Assembly: GCF_028331445.1 (NCBI RefSeq)
Contig: NZ_JAQMHX010000007.1
Location: 1 to 64,000, forward strand
Direction: 5' to 3'
Source: Candidatus Phyllobacterium onerii
Lineage (GTDB): Bacteria; Pseudomonadota; Alphaproteobacteria; Rhizobiales; Rhizobiaceae
Length of the DNA stretch: 64,000 bases
Shown: in pieces, positions 42,993-53,076 of the stretch
Position numbering within the stretch: position 1 is the first letter of the stretch
How the letters are laid out: each line of letters opens with the position of its first letter
The notes under the pieces: generated by a model
Seen by the model: only the letters and a program-made list of their open reading frames with translations
Database searches by the model: none
What the model was told of the DNA's origin: nothing
Translations under genes and position numbers: made by a program

Positions 42993-44447
42993 TTATTTTG
43001 CCGGCAGGCCCATTGACGAACGATAGGCCGCAAGCTGCTTGTCTCGGCCAAAATCGTCGGTCAGCTTGTTCCATCCCTGCGCCACCGTATCAAGCGCCTG
43101 CTGGGGCGTCACCTCGCCAGCCAATGCTTTCGACAGCTCGATCTCCAGGATTTCCGTGTAGGAGAAATAACCCGGCAAGCGCATGTCGAGCGCGGTGTTC
43201 TTGGCAGTTACGGCATCCTTCTGGGCACCGAGATATTCCTTGGCCTCACGTGGCGAGAATATCTTCGACCAAAGATCGGCGTTGGTCGTATGCGAGATGC
43301 GATACGGGTTGACACCGGTACCACCGGTGATCGCCGCCTGTCCTGACACAGCGGGACTGGTCAGGAACTTGATATAATCCCAAGCCGCATCCTGATTTTT
43401 GGATGAAGCGGGAACCGCCGCCTGCCACCCGCCGAACGCCATGAACGATGTCTGGATAACGTGGTCGAACTTGTCCCACTTCTTGGTCTTGTAGTTCCAG
43501 ATTTCGTCCGATCCAGGCAGCGACGCCGAGCCGACATTGCCCGCAACCTTGGATTGCTTGGGATCGGCGCCAATAACACCGGTATCACCCCAGCCGATCG
43601 ACTCTGCGACCTGACCGCCGGCAAACGCTGCATTCACTTCGCCGAACGAGAAATTCAGCGCATTTGGCGGTGCGACCTTCGACGCCTTTATATATTCTTC
43701 CAGCCCGCGGACCCAGCCAGGATTATTAACCTGGGCATCCATCGTGTCGGGATCAAAGAACATGGCGCCCGGATTGTCCGGATGGCTTGTATATCCGGCA
43801 ACATGGCTGAAGAGGAACCAGAATTGCTGTCCGCCGCGGCGGAAAGCCTCTGCCGTACCCCACAGTCCGTTCGCCGGCTGCTGGAAGAATTCAGCGATAT
43901 CGAGATACTGTTTCCAGGTTTTTGGCGGCGCCAGATCGTAGCCATATTTGGCCTTGAATGCCGTCTGGTTTTCCGGCTTCTCAAACAGATCGATACGGTA
44001 GGTGTAGGTGTGCGCATCGCCGTCCATCGTCTGCGACAGAACCCTGCCATTCCAGACCATCAGCTGTTCACGATAGACGGGAGCGATATCCTCCCAGTCT
44101 GGGCCGGACTGCATAGCCTTGGGCATTTCCGACAGATAGTCCGTAAAATCCGGCGCCCAGGCCGGCGCGAAGGCAATCACGTCGAATGTGTCTTCGCCCG
44201 ATGTCAGCGATGTTACGATCTTTGGATAGAGCTCTGACCACGGAAATTCGACGACATTCACCTTGCCGCAGGTTTTCTCCGTCCAGCCCTTGGCGGCCAG
44301 CTGCAGCGCGGAAGCGATATATGGTCCGGTCTGCGTCGTCGCAGTCAGGGTAATGCCGGTATAGTCGGGATCGCAGGCAAGCGCCGATGACGCGCCCGCC
44401 ATAGCCAGCAGACCTGCAGCCGTAGTACTCAATAGCAATCTTCTCAT
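42993..44447 (-). CDS. Sugar ABC importer substrate-binding protein (family 1)
   Basis: The protein has 484 residues. A signal peptide (residues 1-24, cleavage near ALAC) is followed by a cluster B-type binding fold: DVIAFAPAWAPDFTDYL, GWGDTGVIG and FGGWQAAVPASSKN. The first mature residue region has Cys25, but a consensus lipobox is poor. It captures the substrate in the periplasm and delivers it to the two permeases upstream in the operon. At 484 residues it is longer than most in its family. The ligand is unknown. Confidence 0.9.
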   Translation of the reverse strand: MRRLLLSTTAAGLLAMAGASSALACDPDYTGITLTATTQTGPYIASALQLAAKGWTEKTCGKVNVVEFPWSELYPKIVTSLTSGEDTFDVIAFAPAWAPDFTDYLSEMPKAMQSGPDWEDIAPVYREQLMVWNGRVLSQTMDGDAHTYTYRIDLFEKPENQTAFKAKYGYDLAPPKTWKQYLDIAEFFQQPANGLWGTAEAFRRGGQQFWFLFSHVAGYTSHPDNPGAMFFDPDTMDAQVNNPGWVRGLEEYIKASKVAPPNALNFSFGEVNAAFAGGQVAESIGWGDTGVIGADPKQSKVAGNVGSASLPGSDEIWNYKTKKWDKFDHVIQTSFMAFGGWQAAVPASSKNQDAAWDYIKFLTSPAVSGQAAITGGTGVNPYRISHTTNADLWSKIFSPREAKEYLGAQKDAVTAKNTALDMRLPGYFSYTEILEIELSKALAGEVTPQQALDTVAQGWNKLTDDFGRDKQLAAYRSSMGLPAK

Positions 44448-44490
44448 GTTTTCCTCCCTGGAATTTACGATGATCGGTTATTGTAAATGC

Positions 44491-45519
44491 TTATTTTATT
44501 GCGCCCAGAAGCAGGCCGGATCGCATCAGCCTGCTTAGAATTCCAGCCATGATAACCATGGGTATGATGGCAACCAAGGCGGCCGCAGAAATCGACCACC
44601 ATTCGTCACCGCGCTGACTGTTTTGACCCGCGACGAGAATTGGAAGCGTCTGCCATCTGGAGTTCGTTAGAAACAGCGCAAACAAAAATTCGTTCCAGAC
44701 GAACGCCAACGTGATCATGAACGTCGCTATCAATCCTGGCTTCGACATTGGCACCACGATGCCAAAGAATATTCTCCACGAGGGAACATTATCCACCATC
44801 GCCGCTTCCTCCACTTCGATGGGCAATGCGGCAAAGAAATCGCGCATGAGCCAGATCACGATCGGTAGTGAAAAAGCCACATAGGCGAAGGTCAGGCCGG
44901 TATAGGTATCAACGAGCTTGAATCCGAGCTTTCCCATTTCTGTATACATCAGAAACAACGCGAATGCCGCGACGATCGGCGGAAACATGCGCTGGCTGAC
45001 GAACCAGAAGACAATGTCGTCATTGCCCAAAATGGGACCAGGAAGCCGTATCCAGCTGGAGCCAATCGCGAGCGCGAGAGCCGCGATGAAGGCATAAATG
45101 AGCGACGTTGCTTGTCCGAAACCCGCAACGTGTCGTCCGAGCAAATATCCACCGAAAGCCACTACGACAAATATTAAACCCGTCAGAAGTTTGACCTCGA
45201 AAGTGAACCTCACGAGGGCATAGGCTGCCATCGAACCGACCGCTGTGGCGATGACCGAAGCCGAAAGCCCGATAATCGTCGATGCCATGAAGGTGTTGTA
45301 GAACTGTCCGCGCTGGCCCGACAAAAGTTCGCGCCAGGCGGTCAGTGTCGGTTCAAAATCGACAAACGGCAGGTATGTCGGCCCGCCGACAACGCCCAAT
45401 GGCGACTTGAACGACGTTATTGCCACCCAATAGAGCGGGAAGAAGGTAAACGCCAGCCAAAGCAGGCAGCCCGCAAGCGCCCACCAGCGTCCATTTCCCT
45501 TCAGATTCCTCACACTCAT
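44491..45519 (-). CDS. Sugar ABC importer permease, MalG type, with two-helix insertion
   Basis: The protein has 342 residues; MalG-type permeases usually have about 280. Helix 1 is at 11-35 and helix 2 at 75-103. The normal QRMFPPIVAAFALFLMY segment only follows at about 176. Residues about 111-167 are an insertion with two further hydrophobic helices (LLTGLIFVVVAFGGYLL and LIYAFIAALALAIG). The EAA loop is intact (VEEAAMVDNVPSWRIFFGIVVP). ATG 45519 overlaps the stop of the upstream permease (ATGA), which rules out the longer upstream frame from 45807. Confidence 0.9.
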   Translation of the reverse strand: MSVRNLKGNGRWWALAGCLLWLAFTFFPLYWVAITSFKSPLGVVGGPTYLPFVDFEPTLTAWRELLSGQRGQFYNTFMASTIIGLSASVIATAVGSMAAYALVRFTFEVKLLTGLIFVVVAFGGYLLGRHVAGFGQATSLIYAFIAALALAIGSSWIRLPGPILGNDDIVFWFVSQRMFPPIVAAFALFLMYTEMGKLGFKLVDTYTGLTFAYVAFSLPIVIWLMRDFFAALPIEVEEAAMVDNVPSWRIFFGIVVPMSKPGLIATFMITLAFVWNEFLFALFLTNSRWQTLPILVAGQNSQRGDEWWSISAAALVAIIPMVIMAGILSRLMRSGLLLGAIK

Positions 45520-46391
45520 TTGTGCTTCTCCAGATAGGGCTTCAGGATCGCGAGATAGACGAGGCCAATGACTGTGATGACAATCAGGAACAGGAAGGAC
45601 AGCGCCGACGTGTAACCAAGATTGAACTTCTTGAAACCTTCCTGGTAGGCGAACAGCGTCAGGGTTTCGGTTGAAATCCCCGGACCTCCACCGGTCATGA
45701 CAAACACTGTATCGATGATCTTGTAGCTCTCGATCAGCCGGATAAACACCACCGCCACCGAAATTGGCAGCATCATTGGGAAGGTGATCCCCCAGAACTG
45801 CTGCCATGAGCTGGCATTCTCCAGCGCTGCCGCTTCATAGACATCATCTGGCAAGGTCTGCAGCCCTGCAAGCAACATCAGCACGACGAAGGGCGTCCAC
45901 TGCCAAACCTCAACGGAAATGATCGCCCCGATAGCCCATCTCGTCTGTGTCAGGAAAGGCAGGTTGGGAAAGCCGAAGAATGTCATCAGTTCATTGAGCG
46001 GACCCATGGTCGGGTTGAGGATCTGCCGCGCGATCAAAGCAACCGCGACCGGCGCAACGAGCATCGGCAGCAAGAAACTGACGCGGAACAGACCCTCGCC
46101 CGGAACATTTCGGTTGAGCGCGAGCGCTACGGAAAAACCGATGACATATTGCAGAGCCACGGAGATGAAGGAGATAATCGTCGTTGTCCATGCGACGTGC
46201 CAGAACCGTGGATTCTGCAGGAGTTCAGCATAATTGCCGAATCCAACGAATCGTGGCGGAATTGGCGGAACGAGCCGTAAGCTCATGAAGCTGGTCGTCA
46301 GAGAATAGATCAGCGGAAATATGGAAATCACCAGGACGATGAGCAGCGCCGGCCAGATAAAGAAATGCTTGACCGGATCATTTCGAGTCAT
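45516..46391 (-). CDS. Sugar ABC importer permease, MalF type
   Basis: The protein has 291 residues with six membrane helices. The EAA loop is YEAAALENASSWQQFWGITFPM and the family N-terminus is VKHFFIWPALLIVLVISIFP. It pairs with the MalG-type permease, whose start overlaps its stop by ATGA. It is the first gene of the minus-strand operon (permease-permease-binding protein-ATPase-kinase). ATG 46391 (MTRNDPVKHFF) is preferred over the upstream frame from 46412. Its promoter lies in the 258-bp divergent region. Confidence 0.92.
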   Translation of the reverse strand: MTRNDPVKHFFIWPALLIVLVISIFPLIYSLTTSFMSLRLVPPIPPRFVGFGNYAELLQNPRFWHVAWTTTIISFISVALQYVIGFSVALALNRNVPGEGLFRVSFLLPMLVAPVAVALIARQILNPTMGPLNELMTFFGFPNLPFLTQTRWAIGAIISVEVWQWTPFVVLMLLAGLQTLPDDVYEAAALENASSWQQFWGITFPMMLPISVAVVFIRLIESYKIIDTVFVMTGGGPGISTETLTLFAYQEGFKKFNLGYTSALSFLFLIVITVIGLVYLAILKPYLEKHK

Positions 46392-46505
46392 GCCGCACCG
46401 CTGACGCAACAAACTGCGATCCGGAAGCAGGACACCTTAAAAGCCGACATAGATCTCCTCCCACCAAGGACCTGACCTCGATGAATTCCCCCATTTCCGT
46501 TGGTA

Positions 46506-46517
46506 GCGTAATTACGC
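46506..46517. promoter_or_regulatory. 12-bp palindrome in the divergent sugar-locus promoter region
   Basis: GCGTAATTACGC is a perfect palindrome about 115 bp before the permease operon start. It could be an operator for control of that arm. It does not match the 15-bp site nearer the isomerase gene. Confidence 0.4.
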
Positions 46518-46616
46518 AATTTTTTTCAGTCAACACAATTCTACCCCGAATGATGGCAAACGAGTGCTTCGCTCGCATTGCAAATATTCGCTTGCGCGCG
46601 CACTTTTGTGGTTTTA

Positions 46617-46631
46617 TGTAATTTTACTACA
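46617..46631 (+). promoter_or_regulatory. HexR-like operator before the isomerase operon
   Basis: TGTAATTTTACTACA is an interrupted dyad (TGTART-N3-AYTACA) that matches the published HexR-type (RpiR family) consensus as I recall it. It ends 18 bp before the isomerase GTG, just upstream of its ribosome site, so binding should block transcription. The likely ligand protein is the RpiR regulator at the end of the same operon. Confidence 0.65.
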
Positions 46632-46649
46632 AAACGGAGATCGACTATT

Positions 46650-47267
46650 GTGCGCGAACCAGTCGCCAACCTTGTAGACCCTTATGCCGGCGGGATGAGC
46701 GGACACACCGGTCGTTATGAAAAGCGCTTGAGCGACCTCGCCGGGGTCTATGAGAACGCAGATGCACATGCGGCGCTCGTCAAAAGCCTGAATGATCCGG
46801 TCGTCTACAGTGTCGAAGATTTTCGACCCGGGGCGCATGCCGGTGATCTTAATTACGGCGTCACCCGCATGAATCCGGGGTGTGTCGACAGGGAGTTTTT
46901 CCTCACGCGCGGCCACATTCATGCGAAGGCAGATCGACCCGAGATCTACTATGGTCAAAGCGGGCATGGTCTCATGCAATTGGAATCGCCGGAGGGCGAG
47001 ACACGGATTGTCGAAATCACCGCGCAGACTATCTGCTATGTTCCGCCATACTGGATCCACCGTTCCATCAACATCGGTGAAACGGACCTTGTGATGGTCT
47101 TCGCTTACCCTTCCGATAGCGGGCAGGACTACAGCCTCATCGAGAAATCAAACGGCATGCGCCATCGTGTGATGAGCAGTGGCAACGGGTGGGAATTGGT
47201 GGACAACGCCTGTTACAATCCGCGAACAGGCGAACAGGTCGCTGCACTCATGAAAAATAATCCTTGA
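46650..47267 (+). CDS. Cupin-type glucose-6-phosphate isomerase
   Basis: The protein has 205 residues. It belongs to the cupin GPI family (archaeal type, Pfam GPI). RGHIHAKADRPEIYYG supplies His/His/Glu metal ligands, and YVPPYWIHRSINIG supplies the last His. It interconverts aldose- and ketose-6-phosphates. Here it may act on the phosphorylated product of the local kinase and not on glucose-6-phosphate. The start is GTG 46650 with GGAGA at 46636-46640. The first gene of the plus-strand operon, it lies 18 bp after the HexR-like site. Confidence 0.85.
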   Translation: MREPVANLVDPYAGGMSGHTGRYEKRLSDLAGVYENADAHAALVKSLNDPVVYSVEDFRPGAHAGDLNYGVTRMNPGCVDREFFLTRGHIHAKADRPEIYYGQSGHGLMQLESPEGETRIVEITAQTICYVPPYWIHRSINIGETDLVMVFAYPSDSGQDYSLIEKSNGMRHRVMSSGNGWELVDNACYNPRTGEQVAALMKNNP

Positions 47268-47296
47268 TTAGAAGCCCCTCATCTGGAGAATTGTAA

Positions 47297-48250
47297 GTGA
47301 TTTCTTACACACCTGCGACGCTGCCCACACTTTACTTCATCGGTGTCACAACCGGCAAAAGCTCCATCATGAAGGTGTTTCCCGCATGGGCCAAGTATCT
47401 CGGGCTTGAAACCGCTGTCATCAACGGCATCGATTTTAAACTCCATGACGATCCTGCCGCCTATCGCGAAGCTGTGGCGTTCATCCGGGACGATCCCCTT
47501 TCTCTCGGCGCACTGGTGACGACTCACAAGATTGATCTCTTTCACGCTTGCCGCGGTATGTTGGACACTATCGATCCGCTCGCACAATTGATGGGTGAAA
47601 CCAGCTGCATTTCCAAACGCGACGGCAAGCTGATCTGTCATGCGAAGGATCCCATTTCGTCCGGCCTTGCCATAGATGGTTTTCTCGGCGAGCAGTATTT
47701 TTCCGGTCGTGAAGCTGACCTCTTCTGCATGGGCGCAGGCGGCTCTACGATTGCAATCACTTGGCACCTGATGCGCCGCTCGCGCGGCGAGGACGTCCCC
47801 GGGAGGATACTCGTGTCTGATCGCAGCCAGGAACGGCTGGATGAAATCCGTCGCATTCATGGGCAGATCGAAAGCGTCGTCCCCATAGAGTACGTCCTGA
47901 CCCCTGGGACTGGAGCCAACGACGACGTGTTGCGCACTCTCAAGCCGGGCTCTCTCGTCATCAATGCCACGGGCCTCGGCAAAGATGCACCTGGCTCGCC
48001 CTTGTCCAACGCCTGCCAGTTTCCCGAGCGTTCTGTGGTATGGGATCTGAACTATCGAGGCGATCTGATTTTTCTCGACCAGGCACGCAACCAGCAGCGG
48101 AGCCGCAATCTGCAGGTTGTGGATGGCTGGACCTACTTCCTGCACGGCTGGACGCAGGTAATCGCCGAAGTCTTCAATATTGAAATCCCTGTGGCGGGGC
48201 CGTCATTCGATCGGATTTCCGCAATCGCTCTCGAAGCATCGGAGCGATAG
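47297..48250 (+). CDS. Shikimate dehydrogenase-like oxidoreductase in a sugar operon
   Basis: The protein has 317 residues; AroE is near 275. The N-terminal domain keeps the catalytic-Lys motif (LVTTHK) and the C-terminal Rossmann domain has MGAGGSTIAITWHL. The VINATGLG segment is also AroE-like. It lies between a sugar-phosphate isomerase and an RpiR regulator with no aromatic-pathway neighbours, so a sugar-derived or cyclitol-like substrate is more likely than shikimate. The start is GTG 47297 after CTGGAGA. It is 29 bp downstream of the isomerase gene. Confidence 0.75.
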   Translation: MISYTPATLPTLYFIGVTTGKSSIMKVFPAWAKYLGLETAVINGIDFKLHDDPAAYREAVAFIRDDPLSLGALVTTHKIDLFHACRGMLDTIDPLAQLMGETSCISKRDGKLICHAKDPISSGLAIDGFLGEQYFSGREADLFCMGAGGSTIAITWHLMRRSRGEDVPGRILVSDRSQERLDEIRRIHGQIESVVPIEYVLTPGTGANDDVLRTLKPGSLVINATGLGKDAPGSPLSNACQFPERSVVWDLNYRGDLIFLDQARNQQRSRNLQVVDGWTYFLHGWTQVIAEVFNIEIPVAGPSFDRISAIALEASER

Positions 48251-48252
48251 CG

Positions 48253-49146
48253 ATGCACGGAGAAGCGGACGATAACGAAAGGGAGACACGCTCAGGTCGG
48301 AACATGATAGAAATTATCCGCACAATGCGGGCCGAGCTGCGCAAATCGGATCGTAAGGTCGCGGATGTGGTTCTGAAGGACCCCCAGCGAATCCTGAACG
48401 CGACAGTGGGTGAGACAGCGACGCTTGCCGAGGTCAGTCAGCCTACGGTTCTGCGTTTTGCCATGGCAATCGGGTGCAGAGGTTTCCAGGATTTCAAGAT
48501 ACGGCTCGCGCAAAGCCTGGCTTTCGGTACACCGGCGACCCATTCAGTCCTGCTCGACACCGATGATCCGGAGACCGTGGCTGAGAAGATCTTCGAGTAC
48601 ACCATGACCAGTCTCGATTGGGCGAGATCACACCTTGATAGGGCCGCGCTGCGCAAAGCCATCGACATTCTCGCGCAAGCGCGGACCATCGAATTCTTTG
48701 GCTTTGGCGCGTCGGGCATTGTTGCGCGAGACGCCCAGCAGAAATTTCCACTCTTTGGTGTTCCTTGCGGTGCACAGCTCGATTCACATCAGCAAATCAT
48801 GATCGCTTCGATGATGAAGCAGGGCGATGTTGCCTTTGTGATTTCCAATACCGGAACAACGCGCTCCATCATCGAGATTGCCCGTGTTGCTCGCGCCAAC
48901 GGCGCCGCCGTTATTTGTCTGACGGGTTCGGACTCGCCACTCGCCAGTTACTCAGACGTGGCATTGATCGTCGAGACTCTCGAGAACACCAATATGTATA
49001 CGCCGACGATCTCGCGCATCGCCGCGCTCGTCGTGATCGATATTCTGTCGACCAGCGTCGCGATGCGCCGTCCCCTCGAAGATCAAGCGCGGATTCACAA
49101 TATGAAGCGGCAACTGAGTGATATACGCAAAGTCCAACCGATTTGA
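48253..49146 (+). CDS. RpiR family regulator (HexR-like)
   Basis: The protein has 297 residues. An N-terminal HTH_6 domain (LRKSDRKVADVVLKDP, then TLAEVSQPTVLRFAMAIGC) is followed by a SIS sugar-phosphate-binding domain (IEFFGFGASGIVARDAQQKF and ISNTGTTRSIIEIARVA). RpiR/HexR proteins repress sugar genes and release DNA when they bind a phosphorylated sugar. It starts 2 bp after the dehydrogenase-like stop, so it is the third gene of the plus-strand operon. A later Met at 48304 is an alternative start nearer the family N-terminus. It probably binds the dyad at 46617-46631. Confidence 0.9.
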   Translation: MHGEADDNERETRSGRNMIEIIRTMRAELRKSDRKVADVVLKDPQRILNATVGETATLAEVSQPTVLRFAMAIGCRGFQDFKIRLAQSLAFGTPATHSVLLDTDDPETVAEKIFEYTMTSLDWARSHLDRAALRKAIDILAQARTIEFFGFGASGIVARDAQQKFPLFGVPCGAQLDSHQQIMIASMMKQGDVAFVISNTGTTRSIIEIARVARANGAAVICLTGSDSPLASYSDVALIVETLENTNMYTPTISRIAALVVIDILSTSVAMRRPLEDQARIHNMKRQLSDIRKVQPI

Positions 49147-49147
49147 G

Positions 49148-49900
49148 CTACGAGGCCAATTCGTAGACGATGCGATCACGCCCCTGGTTCTTGGCCCGGT
49201 AGAGGCATTCATCCGCGGCATTGACCAGTTGTTCTAGTGTTTGCCCGGGCTCATGAAACGCAACACCGATGCTGACCGTCAATGACAATTCGCTCCGGGC
49301 GACCTTCCTCGATATGCCTCGAACATCGAGCAATATTCCATGCGCCACCCACGATGCCTTGCCATAGTCCGCATCAGCGAGGAAAACTGCAAATTCTTCG
49401 CCCCCAAAGCGCGCGCCGACATCGCGTCGGCCTAACCGCTTTCCAATGAGGGTTCCTATCTCTTGCAGGGCATCATCTCCAGCAGCGTGGCCAAACCGAT
49501 CGTTGACCGACTTGAAGTGATCGGCATCTATATAGAGCACGGCCCCGGCACTGAGAGCAGGATTGTTGCCAAGGATCATCTGCTCGACCCGTAAATAAAA
49601 CTCATGACGCGTTGACAGTCCTGTCATCCCGTCTTTGCGGAACGCGATGTCGAGCTCGTGCGCCATGACCTTCAGGCGATAGTTCAATCCGACCAGAAAT
49701 GCTCCAAGCGGCCCTCCGACAACGATAACGATCAGTGTTGTCACAAGGATCGTCTTGTCGAGACTATCGTAACCACCGAGCTTGAAGAAGAGGGCGGCCA
49801 GGACATTTGCGAGGACACCGCCGAGACCGAGCACCAGCAATATCTGCCTGACGGGCGACAACGCCTCGAACATCGTCATCCAACGATTGAAAGTGTTCAT
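49148..49900 (-). CDS. GGDEF diguanylate cyclase
   Basis: The protein has 250 residues. Two membrane helices (about 15-40 and 47-68) lead to a GGDEF domain with the active-site motif GGEEF (RFGGEEFAVFLAD) and DADHFKSVNDRFGHAAGDDAL. It should make cyclic di-GMP. Five residues before the active site there is GRRD where RxxD would form the product-inhibition site, so feedback inhibition may be absent. ATG 49900 is preferred over the longer frame from 49990. No sensory domain beyond the helices is visible. Confidence 0.87.
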   Translation of the reverse strand: MNTFNRWMTMFEALSPVRQILLVLGLGGVLANVLAALFFKLGGYDSLDKTILVTTLIVIVVGGPLGAFLVGLNYRLKVMAHELDIAFRKDGMTGLSTRHEFYLRVEQMILGNNPALSAGAVLYIDADHFKSVNDRFGHAAGDDALQEIGTLIGKRLGRRDVGARFGGEEFAVFLADADYGKASWVAHGILLDVRGISRKVARSELSLTVSIGVAFHEPGQTLEQLVNAADECLYRAKNQGRDRIVYELAS

Positions 49901-50001
49901 CGATGCCTTCCAGAGATGCGGTCGTCTTCTTATAGGCTCGAAAAATGAAAGATGCGGTAAAGACAGCGCACTACCCCGTATCAGACCCAATCGTAGCCGG
50001 C

Positions 50002-50787
50002 CTAATTGCCCAACGCATCCTTGATTGTCATCCAGGCATTGTCCTTGGCTTGAATGAGCGGCGGAGAGGCCAGTATTTCGGGGGGCTGGCTCCGGCGTTG
50101 CCCGTCATGGACCAAGGTCAGCATGCGAATTTCGCCATCGGTAAAATACGGGCTGCCCTCGCCATTGCGGCCATTCAGCGTCGGCCCGACACCCGAGACC
50201 TGATAGATCGTCTCCACCATGCCCGCCTGCGTAAGACTATTGGCAAAATAGTCACGCTCGGCATCGATATCCGGTGCGATGTCATGCGTTACTTGACCGG
50301 TATACTCGCTGAATCCCACGCGTTGATCGAAGGTTGCGGAACCGAGCCACACGGGCCGTTGTTCTACGCCCGTGTCGAGCACCTTCCACAAACGAACATG
50401 ATGTCGCTGCTTTGCGCTGCTACCAACGGGCATTTCGTAAGCGAGGTCCTCGCGGCGGCCGTCATAAAACAGCGGGCTGACCGGAGCCTTGTCGTAAGGC
50501 CGGTCGAGTATCACGCTTCCAATGATATCGATGCTGGAACGCAAGGTGACAGGATCGGCAGGATACCAGGCACCGGCATGCATGGCACGGATGATGTCCT
50601 GACGATCGCCTATAAGTCCGACATTGAGCGGGTCACCCGGAATACCGCGTGCAGTCTTCGTCACCATGGGATGATTAGCGAGGCCTGGCTGTCGTTCATA
50701 GTGAGTCCAGACTGTAGGAAGGGCCACATATGCCAGTAACAGGTAGACGGCAACGATGATTACAGCACCGACAAACAGACGCCTCAT
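50002..50787 (-). CDS. LssY_C domain protein
   Basis: The protein has 261 residues. One N-terminal membrane helix (about 5-22) anchors a domain with PGDPLNVGLIGDRQDIIRAM and GWYPADPVT-like segments (here GAWYPADPVT), followed by RREDLAYEMPVG. These are the marks of the LssY C-terminal domain. Its function is unknown; in LssY it is joined to a PAP2 phosphatase, which is absent here. It is separated from atpC by 172 bp. Confidence 0.75.
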   Translation of the reverse strand: MRRLFVGAVIIVAVYLLLAYVALPTVWTHYERQPGLANHPMVTKTARGIPGDPLNVGLIGDRQDIIRAMHAGAWYPADPVTLRSSIDIIGSVILDRPYDKAPVSPLFYDGRREDLAYEMPVGSSAKQRHHVRLWKVLDTGVEQRPVWLGSATFDQRVGFSEYTGQVTHDIAPDIDAERDYFANSLTQAGMVETIYQVSGVGPTLNGRNGEGSPYFTDGEIRMLTLVHDGQRRSQPPEILASPPLIQAKDNAWMTIKDALGN

Positions 50788-50907
50788 TTTTCTCTCTGCC
50801 CCCGCCTATACTCTCGCCAACGAGCTTACCGCGATAACGTGGGAAAGAATATAATCCGTTCGACCGGACTTAACGGTCGATGCGGCCATTGCAGGGAGCC
50901 TGCCGTA

Positions 50908-50930
50908 AACAAAAACGGGCCGAAGCCCGC
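50908..50930 (-). terminator. Terminator of the atp operon
   Basis: On the minus strand CGGGC-TTCG-GCCCG (plus 50916-50929) forms a stable tetraloop hairpin followed by a run of five T. It lies about 30 bp past the atpC stop. Confidence 0.9.
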
Positions 50931-50959
50931 TTGATTTATCATCGATCGGTTTGGCCCAA

Positions 50960-51367
50960 TCACGCAGCCTTGATGGCTTCCTCGAGTGTCTTCAGTTGGC
51001 CGAGAAGGTCTTCAGCCTTGGCCCGATCTTCGCGGGTTGTCGCGTCTTCGAAGTCTTCCTGAGCGTCCTTTATGCGGTTCTGCAACTCATCAGCCCTTAT
51101 ATCGGCGACGTGTACCGCCGATTCAGCAAGGAGCGTGCAGCCGTCAGGCGTAATGTCAACGAAGCCGCCGAAAACAACATAGCTGTCCAGCTTACCGTCC
51201 GGTGTCTTCACGGCGACCACGCCCGGCTTCACTGTTGCCATCAATGGCGCATGGTGCGCCATGACCGTCATGTAGCCCTCTGTACCTGGAACGACGACCT
51301 CAATGATCTGCTCCGAAAGAAGCAGACGCTCTGGTGAGACGAGTTCGAACTGAAAGGCTTCTGCCAT
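50960..51367 (-). CDS. atpC: ATP synthase F1 epsilon subunit
   Basis: The protein has 135 residues. The N-terminal beta-sandwich (FELVSPERLLLSEQIIEVVVPG, MTVMAHHAPLMATVKPG) and a C-terminal helical hairpin of ATP-synthase epsilon are complete. It links rotor rotation to F1 and can inhibit ATP hydrolysis. ATG 51367 (MAEAFQFE) is preferred over a GTG three codons upstream. It is the last gene of the atpHAGDC operon and is followed by a terminator. Confidence 0.95.
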   Translation of the reverse strand: MAEAFQFELVSPERLLLSEQIIEVVVPGTEGYMTVMAHHAPLMATVKPGVVAVKTPDGKLDSYVVFGGFVDITPDGCTLLAESAVHVADIRADELQNRIKDAQEDFEDATTREDRAKAEDLLGQLKTLEEAIKAA

Positions 51368-51426
51368 GATATTCACTCAAATCCTGTGGGCGAAAAGGCG
51401 GGCCGCGGCCCGCCATCAGTCATGCG

Positions 51427-53064
<1,638 letters not shown>

Positions 53065-53076
53065 TTACCTTCGCGA

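Noticed and set aside
45520-45807. A 96-codon N-terminal extension of the MalG-type permease
   Set aside because: It lies inside the upstream permease gene in another frame; the ATGA overlap at 45516-45519 marks the true start.
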